From the NCBI RefSeq assembly GCF_026239695.1, contig NZ_JAPIVS010000002.1, forward strand, positions 893,163 to 957,162: DNA of 64,000 nucleotides, written 5' to 3'. Numbering within the stretch: the first letter of the stretch is position 1; each line of letters starts with the position of its first letter. Made by a program: the position numbers and the translations under genes. The DNA is from Pedobacter sp. MC2016-15 (lineage in GTDB: Bacteria; Bacteroidota; Bacteroidia; Sphingobacteriales; Sphingobacteriaceae). Below the pieces are notes generated by a model, which saw only the letters and a list, made by a program, of their open reading frames with translations, was not told the DNA's origin and made no database searches. Below, in pieces: positions 44,672 through 53,742 of this stretch.

Positions 44672-45953
44672 TTTAAAAATCACTTCTCTTAATGATATGC
44701 AGCAGTCTGCCATGGCGGCTGCTGACAAAGGAAAAGATGTCGTTTTACTTGCTCCAACAGGATCGGGTAAAACGATAGGGTTTTTATTGCCTGTTTTAAA
44801 AAATCTGAATGCAGAGGCGAAGGGTGTTCAAGCATTGATACTGGTACCTTCAAGAGAACTCGCTTTACAGATAGAACAGGTTTTCAGGCAAATGAGCACT
44901 GGCTTTAAAGTCAACTGCTGTTATGGAGGCCATCCTGTAAAAATTGAACGGAACAACTTTGAGCAGCCCGCGGCAGTTCTGATCGGTACGCCCGGCAGGA
45001 TTGCTTATCATTTAAGAAAAGAGAATTTTGATGAGTCCGGCATCAGCACCCTGGTGCTCGATGAGTTTGATAAAGCGCTTGAGTTTGGTTTTCAGGAAGA
45101 CATGGCTTATATCATAGGTAATTTGCGTTCACTTAAACAGCGTATGCTAACTTCGGCTACGGCGATGAATGAAATACCTGATTTTACAGGGTTGAAGCAA
45201 CCGGTTGAAGTCAATTTTTTAAAGGATGTAAAAGTAGCTCCTGATCTTAAACTGAAGAAGATCATCACGACAGCAGAAGATAAACTGGATACCCTGTTTG
45301 AACTGATCTGCAAGATCGGGTCACAAACTTCTCTAATCTTTTGCAATCATAGGGAAACAGTAGACAGGATTAGCGATTTGCTGATTGATAAGGATCTTGC
45401 TCATGATATCTTCCATGGAGGGATGGAGCAGGATGAAAGAGAGCGAGCCCTGTTAAAATTCAGGAACGGGAGCATCAAAATACTTATTACCACAGATCTG
45501 GCGGCGCGGGGGCTGGATATTCCTGAAGTAGGAAACATCATCCATTATCAGCTTCCTTATACTGAAGATGCATTTTTACACAGAAACGGACGTACCGCAC
45601 GTATGAATGCAAAGGGCACAGCTTTCCTGATTATGACTGAAGAAGAGAAATACCCTTTTCTGAAAGCTGAAATTGAGATCGAAAAGCTGAAAGGTAACTA
45701 TGAGCTTCCCAAAGACAGCCAGTGGCAAACACTTTATATTGCTGCGGGTAAAAAAGATAAAGTCAACAAGATAGATATTGTAGGGCTACTGCTAAAAAAA
45801 GGTGGTCTCCAGAAGGAGGATGTCGGGCTGATAGAAGTAAAAGATCAGAGTTCATATGTGGCCATAAAAAGGAATATGGTCAGGAAGGTACTTGCTGCCC
45901 TGCGCGATGAGAAGATAAAGAACAGAAAAGTGAAGATAGAAGTAGCAATGTAA
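44646..45953 (+). CDS. DEAD-box RNA helicase with DbpA-type RNA-binding domain
   Basis: This 435-residue protein has a RecA-like helicase core with APTGSGKT (motif I), PSRELALQ, GTPGRI, motif II as DEFD (139-142) instead of DEAD, TSAT, and TTDLAARGLDIPEV. Motif VI is HRNGRTAR rather than HRxGRTGR. The last about 80 residues (WQTLYIAAGKKDKVNKIDIV onward) form the DbpA RNA-binding domain that in E. coli recognises 23S rRNA hairpin 92. A role in large-subunit assembly is likely. The DUF1456 gene follows after 2 nt. Confidence 0.9.
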   Translation: MMVEKVLGNLKITSLNDMQQSAMAAADKGKDVVLLAPTGSGKTIGFLLPVLKNLNAEAKGVQALILVPSRELALQIEQVFRQMSTGFKVNCCYGGHPVKIERNNFEQPAAVLIGTPGRIAYHLRKENFDESGISTLVLDEFDKALEFGFQEDMAYIIGNLRSLKQRMLTSATAMNEIPDFTGLKQPVEVNFLKDVKVAPDLKLKKIITTAEDKLDTLFELICKIGSQTSLIFCNHRETVDRISDLLIDKDLAHDIFHGGMEQDERERALLKFRNGSIKILITTDLAARGLDIPEVGNIIHYQLPYTEDAFLHRNGRTARMNAKGTAFLIMTEEEKYPFLKAEIEIEKLKGNYELPKDSQWQTLYIAAGKKDKVNKIDIVGLLLKKGGLQKEDVGLIEVKDQSSYVAIKRNMVRKVLAALRDEKIKNRKVKIEVAM

Positions 45954-45955
45954 AT

Positions 45956-46204
45956 ATGAGCAACAACGACATTTTTAAAAAGCTCCGCGTAGCGCTGGAG
46001 CTGAATAACGAAGATATTATCATGATTCTGGGATTGGTAAATTTTAAGATCACCAAAAGTGAGCTGGGCTCATTTTTCAGAAGTGACGACCATCCTAATT
46101 TTAAACCTTGTGGCGACCAGATCCTGAGAAATTTCTTAAATGGATTGGTCATCTATAAAAGAGGTCCGCGGGTAGAAAAACCTGCCGCCCCAAAAGCAGA
46201 TTAA
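45956..46204 (+). CDS. DUF1456 (YehS-like) protein, single repeat
   Basis: This 82-residue protein matches one repeat of the DUF1456/YehS family: DIFKKLRVALELNNEDIIMIL, then FFRSDDHPNFKPCGDQILRNFLNGL. E. coli YehS and most relatives have two such repeats in about 150 residues, so this is a half-length version. The function is unknown. It is only 2 nt after the helicase gene, suggesting co-translation and perhaps an RNA-related role. Confidence 0.78.
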   Translation: MSNNDIFKKLRVALELNNEDIIMILGLVNFKITKSELGSFFRSDDHPNFKPCGDQILRNFLNGLVIYKRGPRVEKPAAPKAD

Positions 46205-46310
46205 ATACGCACTGTTATAAAAATTAACCAGATATTAGACGTATTAGGTTAATTTGATTGAACAAACCGTTATACTTGTGAACGGAAGGTTGAATAGCAT
46301 TGCATGGCAA

Positions 46311-48998
46311 ATGGTTGATTTTTTAAAATTTCATGGAAATCTGGCTCATTTAAAATGCATAATTTTATTTAATGTCTTTTGGTTTGCCTGCTCCCTCAGT
46401 GCAGAAGCGCAGGTACAGCGAAAGGTAACCGGCAGTGTCATAGATTCTCTCAAAGATGCTGTTCCGGGTGCCGATGTCTTCATGATCGCTGATAAAGATA
46501 CCCTCAATACCATCACAGACAGCCGCGGGCGCTTCGCTTTTGCCGGTGTGAAAACAGATAATATTTCGCTGCTGATTATGAGGGTGGGCTTTAAGCCTTA
46601 TACCATGAGTTATGTCTACCAGGCAGACCAGCTTAACCTGGTGCTCTATCCCATCATGCTGCACCTTGAATCTAACCTGCTGGATGAAGTGGTGATCAAG
46701 GGGCGCGACAAACCCATGAAAATAAAAAGGGATACCATTGAATTTAATGCATCATTTTACCAGATCTCAGAAAATGACAGGGTGGAAGACTTGCTGCGGC
46801 AGCTCCCGGGGGTAGAGGTAGATGCCAATGGCAATGCATTTACAATGGGTAAACCATTGGTAAAACTTCGTGTCAATGGGGAGGATTTTTTCACGAATAA
46901 TGTGAAAGACTTCATCAGGCAGCTTCCGGCAAACATCATCGATAAATTACAAATCATCAATGATTATGGGGATGAGGCGAATTTTACGGGAATGAGAACC
47001 GGCGACTCCCAGAAGATGCTGAACCTGGTCACCAAAGCCGGGCAGAACAATGGTACCTTTGGTAATGCTTCTGTCAGCGGTGGTACAGATCACCGGTACG
47101 GACTGCAGGGAAATGGTAACTATTGGGAAGGAAGTAAGCAAATTGGTGTAAGCAGTAATTCCAGCAATACCAGCAATGATGCGGGAATTAATACCAATGC
47201 CGGTGCCGGTTTAAATTACAGGGATAAATTATCCAATGGGGTCACTGCAAGTGCCGTATATAACTATGCTTATATTAAAAACCTGTCCAATCAACTCAAT
47301 TCTATTGAAACAATCAGCCGGGGTGGAACAATCTTCAATAAATCGGAATCCAAAAGCAGGTCTACCGATAATAACAATACGATCAATTTTAATATTCAGT
47401 CGATAGCAGACAAAAGTTATTTTCAGGCCTCATTAGGTGGCTCAATGGTGAAAAGGGGACGGGCAGCAGAAACTGATTCCAGACAAACAGGTCTGATCAG
47501 GCAGGATTTGTTCAACCAGACGGTGTCCAATGTGGAAACGCCAAATCTCAATGGAAACTTTGTATGGGCAAGAAGTATGGAGAAACCAGGCAGAAGTATG
47601 TCGGGAGGGGTAACGCTGAGTACAGGTATTAACCAGGTGGAAGAAGAGCTTGGAAACAAAATCAGCTATTACAACAGGAATAACAATACGCCATTAAAGG
47701 ATTCTGTGATCAACAGGCTGGTGGAAACGGAAAACAGGTCGAATACTGTCACTGCCGACTTCCGCTACAGTGAACCTCTGCGTGCCAGCCAGGATTCAGC
47801 GGTTAAAAAGAATATTGATTTCGCCTACTTCTTTTCTTTCAATAAAAACAGGAACAGCTTATATACGCGTGTAAATAACAGTGCCGGTGCCAATACTGTG
47901 GTAGACTCATTGAGTTCTTTATATTCTTCTTCTTTTCTTTTGCATCGCTTTGCGGTAAGTTACAGATACCAGTCTAAACGCCTCAATTATAACCTTGGAT
48001 TTACTGCTCAGCCAAGTCAGTTAACGGGTGAATATGATGGTAACGAATCAAAGATAGACCATCTGGAACTCAATGTATCGCCAATTGTAAACCTGAGCTA
48101 TGCAGTATCCGATTGGGATAACATTGCCTTTGTCTACAGTGGTACAAGTACTGCGCCTGATTTTTACCAGCTGCAACCCGTACCAAATATTACTAACTTG
48201 CAGAACGTAATCATAGGTAATCCCAACCTGAGGTCGAGTTTTACCCATTCAGGAACGCTTAGTTTTCAGCATACAGAAGAAAATAGTGGTGCAACGTTGA
48301 TGCTTGGTCTCAACGGATCGGTGGTGGAAGATCAGGTAGTAAGTAATGTGCTGCTGGTAAAAGACACCCTGAATAGTCTGAAACAGCAAACACACTTTGA
48401 AAATGCCAATGGTACTTATCAGTTTGGCAGTTCCTACTCTTATTCTGTTCCCTTTGCCAAAAACAAATTCAATGCAGAAATTCGGGGAACATGGGATTAT
48501 ATCAATATGGTGTCCTTTGCAAATGATATTCTAAATACCAACAGAAATATCAATTACTCTCAAACGCTAAAGCTCAGGATGAACCAGCGTCGGTTGACCT
48601 TGTCAGGCTCTGCCATGTATAATTATAGCAGTAACCGTTACTCCATCGCACAGCTCAGTTTAAGGAATGTAGAAACCTGGCAGTTTAATGTGAACGAGCG
48701 CACCAATGTTGGCAAAAGCTGGGTGGTTATTGCTGACGTATCAAAAAGAATCAATTCGGGATATGAAATTAAAGTAGCAAACCCGCTGCTGATTAATTTC
48801 AGTGTAGAGAAGACCATGTTCAAAAACAGGCAGGGCACGATGATGTTGCAGGGATATGATTTACTGAACCAGGGAAATAACCTGGTAAGAAGTATATCTG
48901 ATAATTCGATCACTGACAGTCAGTATAACCAAATTACCAGATATTTTCTTTTAACCTTTACCTACCGTTTGCAAAAATTTGGAGGCAAGGGCAGCTGA
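46311..48998 (+). CDS. outer-membrane TonB-receptor-like beta-barrel protein
   Basis: This roughly 895-residue protein has a signal sequence (cut near AEAQ), then a carboxypeptidase-like regulatory domain (KVTGSVIDSLKDAVPGADVF...). A plug-like region (DRVEDLLRQLPGVEVDANGN, LVKLRVNGEDFF) and a long barrel ending LLTFTYRLQKF complete it. It belongs to the large group of Bacteroidota barrels with carrier domains but without a SusD partner nearby. The cargo is unknown. ATG 46311 gives a normal signal peptide; the upstream TTG 46254 lies in a TTAATTTG promoter-like stretch. It stops 2 nt from the convergent ettA stop. Confidence 0.82.
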   Translation: MVDFLKFHGNLAHLKCIILFNVFWFACSLSAEAQVQRKVTGSVIDSLKDAVPGADVFMIADKDTLNTITDSRGRFAFAGVKTDNISLLIMRVGFKPYTMSYVYQADQLNLVLYPIMLHLESNLLDEVVIKGRDKPMKIKRDTIEFNASFYQISENDRVEDLLRQLPGVEVDANGNAFTMGKPLVKLRVNGEDFFTNNVKDFIRQLPANIIDKLQIINDYGDEANFTGMRTGDSQKMLNLVTKAGQNNGTFGNASVSGGTDHRYGLQGNGNYWEGSKQIGVSSNSSNTSNDAGINTNAGAGLNYRDKLSNGVTASAVYNYAYIKNLSNQLNSIETISRGGTIFNKSESKSRSTDNNNTINFNIQSIADKSYFQASLGGSMVKRGRAAETDSRQTGLIRQDLFNQTVSNVETPNLNGNFVWARSMEKPGRSMSGGVTLSTGINQVEEELGNKISYYNRNNNTPLKDSVINRLVETENRSNTVTADFRYSEPLRASQDSAVKKNIDFAYFFSFNKNRNSLYTRVNNSAGANTVVDSLSSLYSSSFLLHRFAVSYRYQSKRLNYNLGFTAQPSQLTGEYDGNESKIDHLELNVSPIVNLSYAVSDWDNIAFVYSGTSTAPDFYQLQPVPNITNLQNVIIGNPNLRSSFTHSGTLSFQHTEENSGATLMLGLNGSVVEDQVVSNVLLVKDTLNSLKQQTHFENANGTYQFGSSYSYSVPFAKNKFNAEIRGTWDYINMVSFANDILNTNRNINYSQTLKLRMNQRRLTLSGSAMYNYSSNRYSIAQLSLRNVETWQFNVNERTNVGKSWVVIADVSKRINSGYEIKVANPLLINFSVEKTMFKNRQGTMMLQGYDLLNQGNNLVRSISDNSITDSQYNQITRYFLLTFTYRLQKFGGKGS

Positions 48999-49000
48999 TA

Positions 49001-50680
49001 TTAAACCAGCTTTTTGTAACGTATACGGTGAGGGGTTACATCACCGAGTCTTTTCTTGCGGTTTTCTTCGTAATCGCTGTAGTTACCCTCAAAGAAGTAA
49101 ACTTGTGAATTACCTTCAAAGGCAAGGATATGCGTACAGATCCTGTCCAGGAACCACCTGTCGTGACTGATGACCACTGCACAACCACCGAAATTCTCCA
49201 GCGCTTCTTCCAGTGCGCGTAGTGTATTGACGTCGATATCATTGGTAGGTTCATCGAGAAGCAGCACGTTAGCACCTTTCTTTAGCGTGATCGCCAGGTG
49301 AACACGGTTGCGTTCTCCCCCTGAAAGGATGTTTACCTTTTTCTGCTGGTCGCCGCCATTGAAGTTGAACTTCGAAACATAGGCACGTCCATTCACCGCT
49401 TTATTTCCGAGCTGGATGTTGTCCAGTCCGTCGGTAATATTTTCATATACCGTTTTGTCGCCTTCAAGGTCGTTGTGCATCTGGTCTACGTAACCCAGTG
49501 CTACAGTTTCCCCGACCCTGAAAGTACCTTCATCAGGTGTTTCCTGTTCAGTAATGAGGCGGAAGAGGGTAGTCTTTCCAGCACCATTGGGGCCAATGAT
49601 TCCAACGATACCTGCCGGTGGAAGAGAGAAACTCAGGTTTTCAAACAGGATTTTGTCTCCGTATGACTTAGTGATATTGTTGGCTTCGATCACCACGTTT
49701 CCAAGTCTTGGTCCTGCAGGGATGAAAAGCTCCAGTTTATCTTCTCTTTCTCTTGAATCCTCGGATGCCAGTTTATCATAATTTGATAACCTAGCTTTAG
49801 ATTTTGCATGTCTTGCCTTAGGTGCCATACGTACCCATTCCAGCTCGCGCTCCAGTGTTTTCTGACGTTTGCTCTCTGTTTTTTCTTCCTGTGCCAGTCG
49901 TTTAGCTTTCTGGTCTAACCAAGAAGAATAATTTCCTTTCCAGGGAATACCTTCTCCGCGGTCCAGCTCAAGAATCCATCCTGCTACATTGTCAAGGAAA
50001 TACCTGTCGTGGGTAACAGCAATGACAGTTCCTTTGTAATCTTTCAGGAATTGCTCCAGCCAGTCGATACTTTCCGCGTCAAGGTGGTTGGTAGGCTCAT
50101 CCAGCAAGAGTACATCAGGTTCCTGCAAGAGCAGACGGCACATCGCCACACGGCGGCGCTCACCACCTGACAGTACGCCAATTTTGGTTTCCGGATCAGG
50201 GCAGCGCAGTGCATCCATAGCACGTTCCAGTTTGGTATCCAGCTCCCAGGCATTTGTGGCGTCAATTTTATCCTGTAGTTCACCTTGTTTAGCCATCAGC
50301 TTATCCATTGCATCAGCATCTTCATAAACTTCAGGTAATCCAAACTGCTCATTGATGTCTTCGTATTCTTTCAGAATAGCAGTGATTTCTGCAACACCTT
50401 CTTCAACAACTTCGCGCACAGTTTTATTTTCGTCCAGTTCAGGCTCCTGCGCCAGGTAGCCTACAGTATATCCCGGAGAGAATACCACCTCGCCCTGGAA
50501 AGCTTTATCCAGGCCTGCAATGATTTTCAGAACAGATGATTTACCTGATCCGTTCAAACCAATGACGCCAATTTTGGCACCGTAAAAGAAAGAAAGGTAT
50601 ATGTTTTTTAATACTTGTTTTTGAGGGGGATAAATCTTATTTACCCCCGCCATTGAGAATATTATCTTTTCGTCTGACAT
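49001..50680 (-). CDS. ettA: energy-dependent translational throttle protein EttA
   Basis: This 559-residue ABC-F ATPase has two nucleotide-binding domains (GLNGSGKS near 43 and GPNGAGKT near 358). Signatures LSGGERRRVAMC and LSGGERNRVHLA are present, with the EttA N-terminal IIFSMAGVNKIYPPQK. There are no membrane segments. EttA binds the ribosomal E site and gates the first translation steps according to ATP/ADP. The linker between domains is rich in charged residues, as normal. It is transcribed alone from the -7 box at 50714-50721. Confidence 0.93.
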   Translation of the reverse strand: MSDEKIIFSMAGVNKIYPPQKQVLKNIYLSFFYGAKIGVIGLNGSGKSSVLKIIAGLDKAFQGEVVFSPGYTVGYLAQEPELDENKTVREVVEEGVAEITAILKEYEDINEQFGLPEVYEDADAMDKLMAKQGELQDKIDATNAWELDTKLERAMDALRCPDPETKIGVLSGGERRRVAMCRLLLQEPDVLLLDEPTNHLDAESIDWLEQFLKDYKGTVIAVTHDRYFLDNVAGWILELDRGEGIPWKGNYSSWLDQKAKRLAQEEKTESKRQKTLERELEWVRMAPKARHAKSKARLSNYDKLASEDSREREDKLELFIPAGPRLGNVVIEANNITKSYGDKILFENLSFSLPPAGIVGIIGPNGAGKTTLFRLITEQETPDEGTFRVGETVALGYVDQMHNDLEGDKTVYENITDGLDNIQLGNKAVNGRAYVSKFNFNGGDQQKKVNILSGGERNRVHLAITLKKGANVLLLDEPTNDIDVNTLRALEEALENFGGCAVVISHDRWFLDRICTHILAFEGNSQVYFFEGNYSDYEENRKKRLGDVTPHRIRYKKLV

Positions 50681-50713
50681 GTTTGGTTGTTATGTTTGTA
50701 CTCCTGATATCCG

Positions 50714-50721
50714 CAAATATA
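50714..50721 (-). promoter_or_regulatory. -7 box of ettA
   Basis: TATATTTG on the minus strand matches TAnnTTTG; a TTTC 19 bp upstream may act as the -33. The box ends 33 nt before the ATG. Confidence 0.5.
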
Positions 50722-50821
50722 AGCAAGCGAACACAGTATCGAAATTATCATACCTATTATATCACTTTATCAGCGGGCAAACTTAAACCGGCCCGCCATT
50801 TTAACTCATGATGAGAAATAA

Positions 50822-50975
50822 GACCTGACATTTTAGTACTAAAATTATGTTGTAACTTACAAAATGACAGGTCGTTTTAGTGTAAACAATCATTACATTA
50901 CTGGGACAATTCTCCCAAAACCCCTGGTTGTTTTCAAAGCAATGATTATTTGAACTACCTTAGAGGTAGTTTTTA
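50822..50975 (+). ncRNA. candidate small structured RNA upstream of clpC
   Basis: GACCTG-A-CATTTT pairs with AAAATG-A-CAGGTC (50822-50834/50861-50873). AATCATT (50888) pairs with AATGATT (50941) and encloses GGGA-CAATTC-TCCC. AACTACCT-TAG-AGGTAGTT (50953-50971) is then followed by T-rich sequence as a terminator. No ORF fits. A promoter was not found, and no known RNA family was recognised. Confidence 0.35.
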
Positions 50976-51163
50976 TTTTCTTTTCATGCAGAAATTATTA
51001 TTGCTATTCGTGTCAAAAGTTAGTAAGTTTAGTGAAATAACGTCAGGATCTAAATCTTTCTTCCTCTGTATGGCGTAATTGTTGATAAAATAAATCAGAT
51101 TGGTAACGCTTTTTATAACATATTTTATAGTTTAGGGCGTTCCTGTTTTTAGAAAAGGTATAT

Positions 51164-53689
51164 ATGGAAGCTAAATTTTCACCACAAGTAAAAGACGTGA
51201 TTTCGTTTAGCAGGGAAGAAGCCCTGAGATTAGGTCACGATTATATAGGCGCTGAGCATCTTTTGTTAGGCCTCATTCGCGAAGGCGATGGAATGGCAAT
51301 CAAAATATTGAAGTCACTGGGTGTTGATACGTCTAAGTTACGCCGCTCAATTGAAGAGGCAGTTAGGGGTACATCAAGTGTGACGGTTAACCTGGGAAAT
51401 ATCCCATTGACTAAACAGGCCGAAAAAGTACTAAAAATTACATATCTCGAAGCTAAAATCTTTAAAAGCGATCTGATAGGAACAGAGCATCTATTGCTTT
51501 CAATCCTGCGCGATGACGATAATATTGCTTCCCAGATTCTGCTACAGTACAGTATTAACTATGAGATTTTCAAACAGGAAGTTGAAGTAAATAAAAACGG
51601 CTTCAGGGATGAAACTCAGGGTAGTGCTTCTACCGGCGGGGACGATGATTACCGTGAAGAGGAAAGTTTCTCCAGCCCTAAAAAGGTATCTGACATTAAA
51701 TCCAAAACTCCGGTTCTGGACAACTTTGGAAGAGACCTGACCAAGGCTGCGGAAGAAGGCAGGCTTGATCCTATCGTAGGCCGTGAAAAAGAAATTGAAC
51801 GTGTTTCACAAATCCTTTCACGCCGTAAGAAAAACAACCCTATTCTGATTGGTGAGCCGGGAGTAGGTAAATCTGCAATTGCAGAAGGTCTAGCCCTGCG
51901 TATCGTGCAGCGTAAAGTTTCAAGGGTACTGTTCAACAAAAGGGTAGTAACCTTAGATCTCGCCTCACTGGTTGCAGGCACAAAATACCGTGGCCAGTTT
52001 GAAGAACGTATGAAAGCGGTAATGAATGAGCTGGAGAAATCTACGGATGTGATCCTGTTTATTGATGAGATACATACTATCGTTGGCGCTGGTGGGGCTT
52101 CAGGTTCACTGGATGCTTCCAACATGTTCAAACCTGCCCTGGCAAGGGGAGAGATACAATGTATTGGTGCTACCACACTGGATGAATACCGTCAGTATAT
52201 CGAGAAAGATGGTGCTTTGGACCGTCGTTTCCAAAAAGTGATGATAGAGCCTGCTTCTCCGGATGAAACGATTGAGATCCTCAACCGTATCAAAGAGAAA
52301 TATGAAGAACATCATGGTGTAACCTATACCACAGAAGCGATTAATGCCTGCGTTTCGCTAACTTCAAGATATATTACGGACAGGTTCCTTCCGGATAAAG
52401 CTATCGACGCTTTGGATGAAGCCGGTTCAAGGGTTCACCTGACCAATATCCATGTTCCTGAAAACATCATTGATATCGAGACCAAAATCGAGAATATCAA
52501 AGTTGAAAAGAACAAAGTGGTGAAAAGCCAGAAATATGAGGAAGCTGCCAAGTTAAGAGATACAGAGAAAAATCTGCTTGAGGAACTTGAACGCGCAAAA
52601 TCTGCATGGGAAGCTGAAACTAAAACCAAACGTTATACAGTAACGGAAGATAATGTTGCTGAAGTAGTTTCCATGATGACTGGTATTCCTTTGCAGCGTG
52701 TTGGACAGACTGACAGTGTGAAATTGCTGAACATGCAGGAAACTGTGGCAGCAAAGATCATTGGACAGGATGATGCCATCAAAAAACTGACAAGGGCTAT
52801 TCAGCGCACAAGAGCTGGATTGAAAGATCCTAAAAAACCTATCGGTTCATTCATCTTCTTAGGCCCAACAGGTGTTGGTAAAACTGAGCTGGCGAAAGAA
52901 CTTGCAAGGTTTATGTTTGACAGTGATGATTCACTGATTCAGATTGATATGAGTGAGTATATGGAGAAATTTGCTGTTTCACGTTTAGTGGGAGCGCCTC
53001 CGGGATACGTGGGTTATGAAGAAGGTGGTCAGTTAACTGAAAAAGTTCGCCGCAAACCTTATGCAGTAATCCTGCTGGATGAGATTGAAAAAGCTCACCC
53101 TGATGTGTTCAATATCTTGTTGCAGGTACTTGACGAAGGTCAGCTGACTGACAGTTTAGGTCGTAAGGTCGACTTCAGGAATACGATCATCATCATGACC
53201 TCTAATATTGGTGCACGCCAGCTGAAAGATTTTGGACAGGGTGTAGGTTTCTCTACCAGTGCCAAAACCAACCAGGTAGATTCACACTCAAGAGGCGTGA
53301 TTGAAAATGCACTGAAACGTGCTTTCGCTCCTGAGTTCCTGAACCGTGTGGATGATGTGATTGTATTCAATACATTAGGTAAAGAAGAGATCTTCAAAAT
53401 CATTGATATTGAGCTGAAAGCCTTATTTGGTCGTGTACATACACTGGGTTATGAAATCAAATTGACTGATGTGGCTAAAGACTTTATTGCCGACAAAGGT
53501 TTTGACAGTAACTTTGGTGCCCGTCCGCTCAAACGTGCGATACAGAAATACCTGGAAGATCCGATTGCTGAGGAGATCCTTAAAGGAGAGATCAACGATG
53601 GAGATATCCTTGAAATCGATTACAATAAAGAAACTGATCTGATTGTAGTAGAGAACAAGAGTCCTGGTAAAAAGAAAAAAGAAGTATAA
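51164..53689 (+). CDS. clpC: ATP-dependent Clp protease ATPase subunit ClpC
   Basis: This 841-residue AAA+ unfoldase has N-terminal double Clp-N repeats (1-150), AAA1 with GEPGVGKS (about 230), and a UVR middle domain (about 440-475, KVVKSQKYEEAAKLRDTE). AAA2 has GPTGVGKT (about 567), and a VGF loop (about 693) docks on ClpP. It feeds damaged or tagged proteins to ClpP. There is no mcsA/mcsB/ctsR neighbourhood, so regulation differs from Bacillus. It is preceded by a long structured gap and followed by a strong terminator. Confidence 0.95.
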   Translation: MEAKFSPQVKDVISFSREEALRLGHDYIGAEHLLLGLIREGDGMAIKILKSLGVDTSKLRRSIEEAVRGTSSVTVNLGNIPLTKQAEKVLKITYLEAKIFKSDLIGTEHLLLSILRDDDNIASQILLQYSINYEIFKQEVEVNKNGFRDETQGSASTGGDDDYREEESFSSPKKVSDIKSKTPVLDNFGRDLTKAAEEGRLDPIVGREKEIERVSQILSRRKKNNPILIGEPGVGKSAIAEGLALRIVQRKVSRVLFNKRVVTLDLASLVAGTKYRGQFEERMKAVMNELEKSTDVILFIDEIHTIVGAGGASGSLDASNMFKPALARGEIQCIGATTLDEYRQYIEKDGALDRRFQKVMIEPASPDETIEILNRIKEKYEEHHGVTYTTEAINACVSLTSRYITDRFLPDKAIDALDEAGSRVHLTNIHVPENIIDIETKIENIKVEKNKVVKSQKYEEAAKLRDTEKNLLEELERAKSAWEAETKTKRYTVTEDNVAEVVSMMTGIPLQRVGQTDSVKLLNMQETVAAKIIGQDDAIKKLTRAIQRTRAGLKDPKKPIGSFIFLGPTGVGKTELAKELARFMFDSDDSLIQIDMSEYMEKFAVSRLVGAPPGYVGYEEGGQLTEKVRRKPYAVILLDEIEKAHPDVFNILLQVLDEGQLTDSLGRKVDFRNTIIIMTSNIGARQLKDFGQGVGFSTSAKTNQVDSHSRGVIENALKRAFAPEFLNRVDDVIVFNTLGKEEIFKIIDIELKALFGRVHTLGYEIKLTDVAKDFIADKGFDSNFGARPLKRAIQKYLEDPIAEEILKGEINDGDILEIDYNKETDLIVVENKSPGKKKKEV

Positions 53690-53711
53690 GATTTGAATCT
53701 TTAACCATACA

Positions 53712-53740
53712 AGGCTGCCTGATTTCAGGCAGCCTTTTTT
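53712..53740 (+). terminator. terminator of clpC
   Basis: AGGCTGCCTGA pairs with TCAGGCAGCCT, followed by six T. The convergent gene's stop is 3 bp beyond. Confidence 0.88.
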
Positions 53741-53742
53741 AT

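Larger units (their letters stand above)
50681..51163. other. 483-bp intergenic region between ettA and clpC
   Basis: No plausible gene. It holds the ettA promoter, a GCGGGC/GCCCGC hairpin (50773-50796), a cluster of inverted repeats (50822-50949) ending in a terminator-like hairpin (50953-50975), and then about 190 bp of T/A-rich sequence before clpC. A weak -7-like TATAGTTTAG occurs near 51130. The structured block is treated as a candidate non-coding RNA. Confidence 0.6.

Noticed and set aside
51649..52176. 175-codon minus-strand frame
   Set aside because: Antisense to clpC AAA1; Ser/Arg-rich shadow of conserved sense codons.
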